Origin: Balneolaceae bacterium
GTDB taxonomy: Bacteria > Bacteroidota > Rhodothermia > Balneolales > Balneolaceae
Reading direction: 5' to 3'
NCBI GenBank assembly: GCA_017640665.1
Contig: JAEPQE010000002.1
Span: forward strand, 682,001-746,000
DNA: 64,000 nt
Under the pieces are notes generated by a model that had not been told where the DNA came from, ran no database searches, and was given only the letters and a program-made list of their open reading frames with translations. The position numbers and the translations under genes are program-made. Below, one piece after another: positions 55,453 to 63,133 of the stretch (positions within the stretch are counted from its first letter, which is position 1; every line of letters starts with the position of its first letter).

Positions 55453-55771
55453 ATTCTGATCTGTGAAATTGTTACTATTTATTCAATTTCGATAACTGGA
55501 ATCGACCTTAGTTGAAGCAAAAAATACCGTCTTTTTTTGTTCATTACTTTTTTAATGATACCCTATCAAATTCCAACAACACAACTATTTACTCGTTAGT
55601 TTGGTTGCTATCAATTGAAAAGAGATAGATGTTATCAATTTGTTACATTCTGTTACGAAATTAATTTTCATTATTTATTCAGTAAAAAGAGGACCAAACT
55701 GATCGTTTATCACAAACATAAATATTTTTTAATAATCAACATATACAGGGAAGCTCCTGTGGTACCATTTT
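55453..55771. other. 319-bp divergent intergenic region
   Basis: AT-rich spacer between the putative anti-sigma gene and a TlpA-like gene. On the minus strand TGTAAC (55647-55642) is followed 15 nt later by ATCTCT (55626-55621), which matches the TACTCT element of the lipoprotein promoters in four of six bases. I found no gene. Confidence 0.45.
55621..55647 (-). promoter_or_regulatory. Weaker candidate sigma-factor promoter upstream of the anti-sigma-like gene
   Basis: TGTAAC-N15-ATCTCT on the minus strand, the same spacing as at 50868 and 50946, but the second hexamer matches only in four positions. It is 169 bp from the start codon of the gene at 55452. Confidence 0.3.
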
Positions 55772-57223
55772 ATGAATACTAAAACGTTTCAACTACTACT
55801 ATTCAGTTTAAGCATTCTTTTCTTCACTAATTGTAAAGATCAGACAGTTACTACTATCTCTGGAACTATTGACTATTTAGGTGACTCGGAACTTTATATA
55901 GAAATGCCGCCACTTCACTACAAATACTCTCCTAAAGAAAGAAGTGCTCTTACAGTAAATCAAGGAAAGTTTAACGCCGAAATAAATATCAAAGAACCTG
56001 AAATCATCTGGTTGGTTCTTCAAGATTTCGTATATCCCTTTTATGCCGAACCCGGGATTGAACTTAGCATAGAAATCATTCGATCTGATTTTCCTTATGA
56101 AGTGGAGATCAAAGGATATGATAAAGATTATAATCTGGCTTACCAGGAATTTCTTAAAGAAACTGAGAATCTGGACACAGCAATTAAAGCCGAGATGGAT
56201 AAATTTAAAGTGGGACAAAGGAACACTGCTTTAGCCTACTCTGAAATAAAGTTGGAAAGTGCTGAAAAACACTTTAAGGGAACCCCTCTTGAACCATTAT
56301 ACCAAAAAATAGTTGGTGAAGATTTAGTTTTAAGACTTCGGGCTGTTGAATATTCCAACCGATTTATATCAAACTATGATGTCGACTCAGAGCGACAAAA
56401 AGTAGTTAATAAAGCACTTCAGAAAGAATTCTTTACTCTTAGTTCTTTAGAAGCACAACGAGCAGGAATCCGTGATTTCAGTCACTATTATTCCCGTACT
56501 TTTGGGATTTATGATAGTGTGATGAATGCTTACGGAACTTCATTGGCTGAATATGACATCAAACAGGTTGCTTATGAAGAATTGAATGAGAAAAGAATGC
56601 AGGTAATCAATGTTATCGAGGATAGAGATGCCAAAGCATACGCAGAAATGTTCATTGTGGCCGAGCGTATTGGAGAGCAACCCATTTCTATCTCCGAGCC
56701 CACTTATTTTAACTTTTTGAAAGAGTATGAGGAATACACGGAGTACACCGATTTTCTTACCTATTTTTATAACGAGATTAAATCTGTCTCACCCGGGGAA
56801 CCTGCGATCCCGTTTCAATTAGCCGACCGAAGTGGAGAAATTCATACATTGGATGAGTATAAAGGGAAGTTTGTGTTGCTGGATTTCTGGGCAGGATGGT
56901 GTCAGCCTTGTCTCGTAGAGTTTCCACACATGCGCGAACTCTACTCTGATTATTCCCGGAATGAACTCGAAATACTGGGAATTTCAACTGAAGTAGATAG
57001 TCTTGTCTGGATTCAGGACATCACAAGATTTGAAAATCCTTGGCCACAGTTATATGGTGGAGATGGAATGGATCAGAAAACCTTTAAAGCCTACAAAGGT
57101 GGCGGTATTCCATTTTATATTTTAGTTGATCCGGATGGTAACATTGCACGTTATAATGATATTCGTCCTTCCTTTAATTTTACCGAAGTTCTCGATAGTT
57201 TAATCACTCAATACAATCAATAG
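55772..57223 (+). CDS. TlpA-family thiol-disulfide lipoprotein with DUF4369 domain
   Basis: A 483-aa lipoprotein (lipobox FFTNC near residue 21). Residues about 25-120 resemble the DUF4369 beta domain found before TlpA-like thioredoxins in Bacteroidota. The C-terminal domain (about 345-480) is a thioredoxin fold with the redox motif WAGWCQPCLVEFP (Cys377, Cys380) and the cis-proline region GGIPFYILVDPDGNI. It acts outside the cytoplasm, probably reducing disulfides in envelope proteins or haem maturation. A direct link with the adjacent protease locus is not shown. Confidence 0.86.
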   Translation: MNTKTFQLLLFSLSILFFTNCKDQTVTTISGTIDYLGDSELYIEMPPLHYKYSPKERSALTVNQGKFNAEINIKEPEIIWLVLQDFVYPFYAEPGIELSIEIIRSDFPYEVEIKGYDKDYNLAYQEFLKETENLDTAIKAEMDKFKVGQRNTALAYSEIKLESAEKHFKGTPLEPLYQKIVGEDLVLRLRAVEYSNRFISNYDVDSERQKVVNKALQKEFFTLSSLEAQRAGIRDFSHYYSRTFGIYDSVMNAYGTSLAEYDIKQVAYEELNEKRMQVINVIEDRDAKAYAEMFIVAERIGEQPISISEPTYFNFLKEYEEYTEYTDFLTYFYNEIKSVSPGEPAIPFQLADRSGEIHTLDEYKGKFVLLDFWAGWCQPCLVEFPHMRELYSDYSRNELEILGISTEVDSLVWIQDITRFENPWPQLYGGDGMDQKTFKAYKGGGIPFYILVDPDGNIARYNDIRPSFNFTEVLDSLITQYNQ

Positions 57224-57238
57224 AATACTTCCCTCCGA

Positions 57239-58381
57239 ATGAAGAAATTATACATCGTCCTTTGCTCAGTTATTTTGCTTTCGTGTTCTGCGAAACCAGT
57301 TGAAGATAAACAACAAGACACTGCTTTTACTGATCGTGAACTAGGTCAGTTATTGGTAATAGGATTCAGAGGAACTGAAATTAACCCTGAAAGTGATATC
57401 ACCAAAGACATTAAAGAGTTGAATATTGGTGGAGTGGTATTGTTCGATTACGATGTTGAAAGCAAGAGTTATGGCCGAAATATTGAGTCAGATGATCAGC
57501 TGTTAAAACTAGCAAGCTCTTTAGTTGCATATTCATCTACGCCTCCTATCATTTCCATTGATCAGGAAGGTGGACAAGTTGCCCGACTAAAGCCAAGTCT
57601 CGGGTTCCCAAAGACTGTTTCTGCTCAATATCTGGGTGAAATTGACAACGAAGACTCAACCCGGTTTTATGCCCGAAGAACAGCTCAGGAGTTTATGGTG
57701 GTTGGTGTCAATACAAATTTTGCCCCTGTGCTGGATGTTAATACGAATCCCAAAAATCCGGTTATTGCAAGATATGAGCGCAGCTACTCTTCTAACCCCA
57801 AAAAAGTTGCCGAACACGCCGGGTATGTAATCGATGAATTTGATGTAGAGGGAATTTTAACTGTTTTGAAGCATTTTCCCGGACATGGCAGCTCTACTAC
57901 CGATTCACATCTTGGAGTTACCGATGTGACTGATACCTGGACTGAAGATGAACTGATCCCTTATAAAATTCTTTTCGAAGAAAAAAACATTAACGCAGTA
58001 ATGACCGCGCATATCTATAATGCCAACATCGATCCGGATTGGCCCGCTACCTTATCACCAGCTACAATTAACGGACTCCTGAGAGATTCCCTTGGTTTCG
58101 AAGGCGTAGTATTTTCCGATGATATGCAGATGGACGCCATACGCTCGGAATATGGCCTTGAAACTGCTATTGAGCAATCTCTTAATGCGGGAGTTGATAT
58201 CCTCATGTTTGGGAATAATCTTGTGTATGAAGAGGACATTGCTCAAACCGCAATCGATATTATTCAAAAATTGATAGCCGAGGGTAAAGTAAGCGAAGAA
58301 ACCATACAAGCATCTTTAGACCGCGTTGCAAAACTTAAGAAAGACGTAATTGAAGATCTTTGTACATGCCTGAACTTCTGA
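57239..58381 (+). CDS. nagZ: Beta-N-acetylglucosaminidase, glycoside hydrolase family 3 (NagZ-like lipoprotein)
   Basis: A 380-aa GH3 enzyme with a lipobox (VILLSCSAKP). The substrate and catalytic-acid region is VLKHFPGHGSSTTDSHLGVT, which is the NagZ-type motif with an Asp/His dyad, and the nucleophile is Asp294 in VVFSDDMQMDAI. NagZ cleaves GlcNAc from muropeptides; a lipoprotein form would act in the periplasm or outer membrane rather than the cytoplasm. It overlaps the HD-domain gene by 16 bp. Confidence 0.88.
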   Translation: MKKLYIVLCSVILLSCSAKPVEDKQQDTAFTDRELGQLLVIGFRGTEINPESDITKDIKELNIGGVVLFDYDVESKSYGRNIESDDQLLKLASSLVAYSSTPPIISIDQEGGQVARLKPSLGFPKTVSAQYLGEIDNEDSTRFYARRTAQEFMVVGVNTNFAPVLDVNTNPKNPVIARYERSYSSNPKKVAEHAGYVIDEFDVEGILTVLKHFPGHGSSTTDSHLGVTDVTDTWTEDELIPYKILFEEKNINAVMTAHIYNANIDPDWPATLSPATINGLLRDSLGFEGVVFSDDMQMDAIRSEYGLETAIEQSLNAGVDILMFGNNLVYEEDIAQTAIDIIQKLIAEGKVSEETIQASLDRVAKLKKDVIEDLCTCLNF

Positions 58382-59022
58382 AAAAAGAAATCCTCAAAAA
58401 AACTGAAGAGTTTGTAAAAGGTCGTCTGGAAGGTGATAGCGGTCACGACTGGTGGCATATTCATAGAGTAAGAAACATTGCACTACACATTGCAAAGAAA
58501 GAACAGGCAGATCTCTTTATAGTGGAACTTGCAGTCCTGCTTCATGATGTGGCCGATCATAAGTTTCATGATGGTGATGAAACCATTGGCGCTAAAGTAG
58601 CACGGGATTGGCTTTTGTCATTGGGTATTGATCAGAAAACCATCCTTCACGTTTGCCAAATAATCAAAAACGTTTCCTTTAAAGGAGCCAACGTTGAGAC
58701 CAGCATGCAAACAATTGAAGGGAAAATAGTACAGGATGCCGACCGGCTTGATGCAATGGGAGCAATAGGCATAGCACGTGCTTTCTCTTATGGTGGATAC
58801 AGGAACCGTGAGTTATATAACCCAAATCAAAAGCCCACAATGCATTCCTCTTTTGATGAATACAAAAAAGACGAGGGACATACAATCAATCACTTTTACG
58901 AAAAATTATTCCTGTTGAAAAACCGAATGAATACGGCAACCGGAAAGTCACTTGCTGAAGAACGTCATCAATTTATGCAAGACTATGTAGACTGTTTTCT
59001 AAAAGAATGGGATGGGAAATAA
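58366..59022 (+). CDS. HD-domain hydrolase (YedJ/YpgQ-like)
   Basis: A 218-aa HD-superfamily metal-dependent hydrolase. The motifs are GHDWWHIHRVRNIALHIA, LLHDVADHKFHDGDE (HD pair at His60-Asp61) and QDADRLDAMGAIGIARAFSY. Proteins of this shape include nucleotide pyrophosphohydrolases. ATG 58366 (MPELLKK) is preferred over TTG 58360. It overlaps nagZ by 16 bp, suggesting coupling. A substrate was not identified. Confidence 0.86.
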   Translation: MPELLKKEILKKTEEFVKGRLEGDSGHDWWHIHRVRNIALHIAKKEQADLFIVELAVLLHDVADHKFHDGDETIGAKVARDWLLSLGIDQKTILHVCQIIKNVSFKGANVETSMQTIEGKIVQDADRLDAMGAIGIARAFSYGGYRNRELYNPNQKPTMHSSFDEYKKDEGHTINHFYEKLFLLKNRMNTATGKSLAEERHQFMQDYVDCFLKEWDGK

Positions 59023-59137
59023 ATCTGAATGTGCATTGTTATTGTATTATTGCTCAATTCACAAACACATTTTCCCATTTATGCTTTATCACTTACATTG
59101 CATGAGGTGGGCTAATTATAAATTTCAATTCGAAGTC

Positions 59138-59884
59138 ATGAAGAAATCAATATTTTTATTTGTTTTAGCATCCTTAATAATCTCAACTGATGCATACTCA
59201 CAAAGAGGTGGCGGAAATTACGGCCAATCTTATACTTCTTTAGCGGGCATGCAATTACTCCGTACTGATATCATTATCACAAAAGACGGAGACGGTACAA
59301 AAGGCACCCCTTTTTATAATGATAAATTTGTAAAAGGAGTTGTTTATCTGCCTAATAAAAAAACAACGGAAACCTTATCACTTGCTCTAAATCTAGAAGA
59401 CAATCATCTGATATACAAAGAAGGTGATAAGTTTAAAATTTTTAACCCGGAAATTATTGAAGGCATTGCATTTCAGGATGAATTAGGGAATACCGAAGAC
59501 TTCTTCGTAACCGGCTTCTCTAGTTCCAAAAATGGTATTAATAAAAATACAGCTCTAAGAGTGATCTATAATGGAGAAATAAAAATGTTTGCTCATCATA
59601 CCGTAGAGTTTGACCGTGGTAATTTCAGAGATCCTGTTACCAATATGAAGGTTCAGGAATACAAAAAAGACGTAGATTACTATATCAGGGGAGAAAACGG
59701 TGAATTTAAAAAGACCCGACTCAGACTTAAAAACCTGGTTAAAGATATTGGTGAGTTCGAAAAAGAACTTAAAGACTTCGCGAAACAGAATAAAATTAAA
59801 GGGAAAAGTGAATCAGATGCTTTCAGAATCCTTGAATATTATGATTCACTGAAAGAAGATGAACCAAATGAGGTTAGAAAATGA
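59138..59884 (+). CDS. Secreted hypothetical protein, paralog 1
   Basis: A 248-aa exported protein starting MKKSIFLFVLASLIISTDAY (signal peptide, cleaved near SQRGGG). It is unrecognised. The body has beta-like repeats (GTPFYNDKFVKGVVYLPNKK, DNHLIYKEGDKFKIFNPEII, FFVTGFSSSKN), then EFDRGNFRDPVTNMK and a basic helical C-terminal module KKTRLRLKNLVKDIGEFEKE followed by SDAFRILEYYDSLKE. It overlaps the next gene by 4 bp. The two genes are tandem paralogs. Confidence 0.7.
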   Translation: MKKSIFLFVLASLIISTDAYSQRGGGNYGQSYTSLAGMQLLRTDIIITKDGDGTKGTPFYNDKFVKGVVYLPNKKTTETLSLALNLEDNHLIYKEGDKFKIFNPEIIEGIAFQDELGNTEDFFVTGFSSSKNGINKNTALRVIYNGEIKMFAHHTVEFDRGNFRDPVTNMKVQEYKKDVDYYIRGENGEFKKTRLRLKNLVKDIGEFEKELKDFAKQNKIKGKSESDAFRILEYYDSLKEDEPNEVRK

Positions 59885-60591
59885 GATTCTTCATAATTGT
59901 ATTATTAACAATATTCCTTCAAACATTACCTATTCATGCTCAGTACAGTGCTAAGGATGGAGCATCAGGTATTACCTTTAGCTCATCAAATCTAATGCAA
60001 AGCCTTAACTCTACTGATGTTAAAGGTACACCTTATTATGATAATGAAATAAAAGAGGGGAAAGTTTATTTGCCAAACAATAAGAAAACAGAAGTACTTG
60101 AATTGGTAATAAATCTAGAAGAAGATGTTCTTTTGTTTAAGGAAGCTGATGTCTATAAAATATTCAATCCTGCTATAATCAAAGGAATTGAAATTTATGA
60201 TGAGTATGAACAACCTAAAGATTTTTTTGTTATAGGCTTTTCAAGCCCTGAAAATGATATAACAACAAAATCCTTTTTAAGAGTTGTTTACAATGGAAAT
60301 ACTAAAATACTTGTTCATCATTCAGTAGATTTTGATCGTGGGAATTTTCGCGACCCGGTTACCAACAGAGTAACTGCCGAATACAAGAAAAAAGAGACCT
60401 ACTACATTGTCAGAGAAAACGGCGAATTTAAAAAGACCCGACTCAGACTTAAAAATCTAGTTAAAGATATTGGTGAATTCGAAAAAGAACTCAAAGACTT
60501 CGCAAAAAAGAATAAAATTAAAGGAAAAAGTGAATCGGATGCTTTCAGAATTCTTGAGTATTATGACTCACTGAAGGAAGAAAATTCCTAA
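59881..60591 (+). CDS. Secreted hypothetical protein, paralog 2
   Basis: A 236-aa exported protein with a signal peptide (MRFFIIVLLTIFLQTLPIHA). It follows the same plan as paralog 1 (GTPYYDNEIKEGKVYLPN, FDRGNFRDPVTNR). The last 55 residues differ by one substitution (Gln to Lys), although the aligned 165 bp carry 13 base changes, 12 of them synonymous. That pattern indicates strong selection on this C-terminal module. Its first 4 bp overlap paralog 1. No function is known. Confidence 0.7.
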   Translation: MRFFIIVLLTIFLQTLPIHAQYSAKDGASGITFSSSNLMQSLNSTDVKGTPYYDNEIKEGKVYLPNNKKTEVLELVINLEEDVLLFKEADVYKIFNPAIIKGIEIYDEYEQPKDFFVIGFSSPENDITTKSFLRVVYNGNTKILVHHSVDFDRGNFRDPVTNRVTAEYKKKETYYIVRENGEFKKTRLRLKNLVKDIGEFEKELKDFAKKNKIKGKSESDAFRILEYYDSLKEENS

Positions 60592-60606
60592 TCAAATCTA
60601 TTTTAA

Positions 60607-61539
60607 ATGACCTTAACTCAGCTCTCGTATATCGTTGCCGTCGATAAATATCGGCACTTTGCTACTGCTGCGCAGAAAATCTACATCACGCAGCCAACAC
60701 TAAGTATGCAAATTCAAAAACTTGAAGATGAGCTAGGAGTGCTGATTTTCGACCGATCCAAAACACCGGTAATTCCCACGAGTATTGGCGAACAAATTAT
60801 CGAAAAAGCGAAAGTGATCCTTCACGATGCGAAACACATTGAAGATATGGCTTCGTTAAGTGATGATGAGCTGCATGGATCATTCAAGGTAGGAATTATA
60901 CCTACAGTAGCACCTTACCTGGTCCCTCTATTTCTTCGAAAATTTTCTGAAACTTATCCAAAAGTTGAACTCAATTTTCAGGAGATGCTTACTTCTGAAG
61001 TGCTTGAAAAACTGAATGACGATCATCTGGATGTAGGGATTATAGCTACACCTACAGAACAGCATTTCTTTGATGAAGAATTGTTTCTGGAGCCCTTCTT
61101 AGGTTACGTGTCCAGTATGCATAAGTTTGCCGGTAAAGATAAACTCGATCTGGATGATCTTTATAAAGAAAATCTGTGGTTGTTAAATGAAGGACATTGC
61201 TTCAGAGATCAGGCCATCAAACTCTGCAAAAAAACGAATGAGAAAGTAAACACCGGAAAAATAAATTTTGAAAGTGGAAATCTGGAGACCCTAAAACGCT
61301 TGGTTGAACAGGACTTCGGAGTCACGTTAATGCCTTACCTTTCAATGCAGGAACATGATACCCGATGTGCAAATGGAGTGATAAAAGAATTCAACGATCC
61401 GGTTCCTACCCGGAAAATCCGATTAGTTTACAGCCGTGAATTTCTGAAAAAGAACCTGATTGCTGCTCTTGGAACAATAATCAAGGACTCTATCCCTGAA
61501 CATCTTAAATCGCAGAAAGAAGAACTCGTGGTTGAATAA
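60607..61539 (+). CDS. oxyR: LysR-family hydrogen peroxide regulator OxyR
   Basis: A 310-aa LysR-type regulator. The winged HTH is AAQKIYITQPTLSMQIQKLE; the rest is a periplasmic-binding-protein-like sensor domain. The redox cysteines Cys198 and Cys207 in EGHCFRDQAIKLCKK match OxyR's Cys199/Cys208 pair with the same spacing, so peroxide sensing by disulfide formation is predicted. MsrB at 23407 and the flavin oxidoreductase at 61649 may be regulated, but no binding site was found. Confidence 0.88.
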   Translation: MTLTQLSYIVAVDKYRHFATAAQKIYITQPTLSMQIQKLEDELGVLIFDRSKTPVIPTSIGEQIIEKAKVILHDAKHIEDMASLSDDELHGSFKVGIIPTVAPYLVPLFLRKFSETYPKVELNFQEMLTSEVLEKLNDDHLDVGIIATPTEQHFFDEELFLEPFLGYVSSMHKFAGKDKLDLDDLYKENLWLLNEGHCFRDQAIKLCKKTNEKVNTGKINFESGNLETLKRLVEQDFGVTLMPYLSMQEHDTRCANGVIKEFNDPVPTRKIRLVYSREFLKKNLIAALGTIIKDSIPEHLKSQKEELVVE

Positions 61540-61648
61540 GCAAAAAAGAGCCCGGTGGTTTTTTAAATTATTTCCCAAATCTGAGCGAAGAGGAATTAAG
61601 AACTGCTTAGAATAGCTTAACTCCCCTCCTACTCATTGTCGTCGTTCG

Positions 61649-62848
61649 TTAAGGCAAGTAAGAAATTCCTCTTTTAAGTTTCCAAAGGAAGTATTTTTCA
61701 AGGAATACTTTGAAGAAATCGAAAATTACATTAGGTACCATAATTGCGAATTTCCGTGGTTTAAAAAGAGAATTACTGACAATAATCACTTCTTTTTCTC
61801 CTGCGTCCATTACACAGAGTCCTGCAATTTTCCCCCAGGCCTTTTCTTCTCTTTTCTCTATGCCTTTTATTGCATTAATAATGTTATGCGCAACAATCTT
61901 TCCTGTCACATCACTTGGGTACCCCGTTTTAGGTACGCTAAACGGAACCTCCCCTTGTTCAAATGGAGGAGCTACATTCACTGCTAAACCCGCTGCCCAA
62001 ACATTCTCCAACTTTTCATGTTGGTATGAAGGCAAGGTTGGGATAAACTGGTTATCTCCGCAATGAAGCTGAGGAGAGTTTTTAATAAAGTCTACCCCTG
62101 TAAACGGGGGCATTAACATCTTGAATCGTGATTCAATTACTGTTCCGTCGCTTAGAAAAACTTCTTCTCCGGTCACCTTTTCTACACCTACTGAAGTATG
62201 ATAGGTAATGTGAAACATCTCCATGAACTTTTTAAGCATTGCTTCACCCAATGGCATTCCATCAATTCCAAAGTGACCCAGGTAGGGTTCCGGTGTGATC
62301 CAGTGTAAATCTACTTTTTTCCGAATTTTTTGATCACGAAGCCACTTTTCGAGGTTGAATAAAAATTCATAGGCCCCACCCATACATCCTGCTCCCTGGG
62401 TCGCTCCGATTACAATTGGGCCGGGATTTTCTTTAAACTCTTCGAGTTTTTCTCTGGTTTTCATTGCTCCAACCGGAGTTCCGATATACACATTATGTTC
62501 TTTCAGTCCGGGTACTGCATCCATTTGAACTTTCGGTCCCGTTGCTATGATTAAATGATCGTACCTGTATTGTCCGTGTTCTGTGAATACAATCTGAGTT
62601 TCGGTATCTACTTTAGTAGCTGTGTCTAAAACAAACTTCACTCCTTTTCTAGCAAGCACTTTTTCTCTTGGAATGGATATTTCATCTACTTCCCTCCTTC
62701 CAATAGGAACCCAGATTAGCGATGGTATATAGATGAAGTCAGGGTTTCGGTCTATAAGTGTTACTTCTACTTCTTTACCCAGCTTTCTTTTGATTTCTAA
62801 AGCGGCTGTAGAGCCTGCAAAATTACCTCCTACTACCAGAACTTTCAT
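61649..62848 (-). CDS. FAD-dependent oxidoreductase, sulfide:quinone reductase-like
   Basis: A 399-aa flavoprotein. The FAD Rossmann motif is MKVLVVGGNFAGSTAALEIK, and the second nucleotide region is HLIIATGPKVQMD. It has C-terminal amphipathic segments (FDFFKVFLEKYFLWKLKRG) that could bind the membrane. Features resemble SQR and NDH-2 type proteins; Cys residues near VIGATQGAGCMGGA and LHCGDN are in positions of SQR-like redox cysteines, but sulfide use is only inferred. Start ATG 62848 is decided by a GGAGG site 5 nt upstream; a start at 62860 is rejected. It converges with oxyR. Confidence 0.78.
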   Translation of the reverse strand: MKVLVVGGNFAGSTAALEIKRKLGKEVEVTLIDRNPDFIYIPSLIWVPIGRREVDEISIPREKVLARKGVKFVLDTATKVDTETQIVFTEHGQYRYDHLIIATGPKVQMDAVPGLKEHNVYIGTPVGAMKTREKLEEFKENPGPIVIGATQGAGCMGGAYEFLFNLEKWLRDQKIRKKVDLHWITPEPYLGHFGIDGMPLGEAMLKKFMEMFHITYHTSVGVEKVTGEEVFLSDGTVIESRFKMLMPPFTGVDFIKNSPQLHCGDNQFIPTLPSYQHEKLENVWAAGLAVNVAPPFEQGEVPFSVPKTGYPSDVTGKIVAHNIINAIKGIEKREEKAWGKIAGLCVMDAGEKEVIIVSNSLFKPRKFAIMVPNVIFDFFKVFLEKYFLWKLKRGISYLP

Positions 62849-62853
62849 GATTA

Positions 62854-62858
62854 CCTCC
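62854..62858 (-). promoter_or_regulatory. Ribosome binding site of the FAD oxidoreductase gene
   Basis: GGAGG on the minus strand ends 5 nt before the ATG at 62848. Few genes here have such a clear site. Confidence 0.7.
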
Positions 62859-63011
62859 ATTTTCTGTTATCACTATTACAATGCAAAACTAATATGAAGG
62901 AATAATGAATTAGTAACAGGCAGAAATAGAAGTGTGAGTTTCATGAATGCATTCTGGACTTTCGCTTTAGAATAAAGTTAAACTTTTATTTTATTTGAAG
63001 AATTGAATTGG

Positions 63012-63031
63012 ACTGACACTATGTTGTCAGT
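63012..63031. promoter_or_regulatory. Palindrome ACTGACA-N6-TGTCAGT upstream of the exonuclease gene
   Basis: A perfect inverted repeat of 7-bp arms (63012-63018, 63025-63031) separated by CTATGT. It sits 103 bp upstream of the start of the DNA repair exonuclease and has no T-tract after it. It could be a transcription factor operator. Confidence 0.4.
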
Positions 63032-63133
63032 CACCTCCTTTATCTTTACCCCAACATTCAATGACCAGCAAGAAATGAGCAACGCACAAATTGGAGATTG
63101 AATGTTCCATGTTAAATATTGTTTATTAAAACT

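Noticed and set aside
59012-59137. 42-residue N-terminal extension of the first secreted paralog
   Set aside because: A start at 59138 gives a clean signal peptide; the extension has Cys- and His-rich unlikely sequence and overlaps the HD gene.
61540-61648. Terminator between oxyR and the flavin oxidoreductase
   Set aside because: A and T runs around GAGCCCGGTGG do not form a convincing GC stem.
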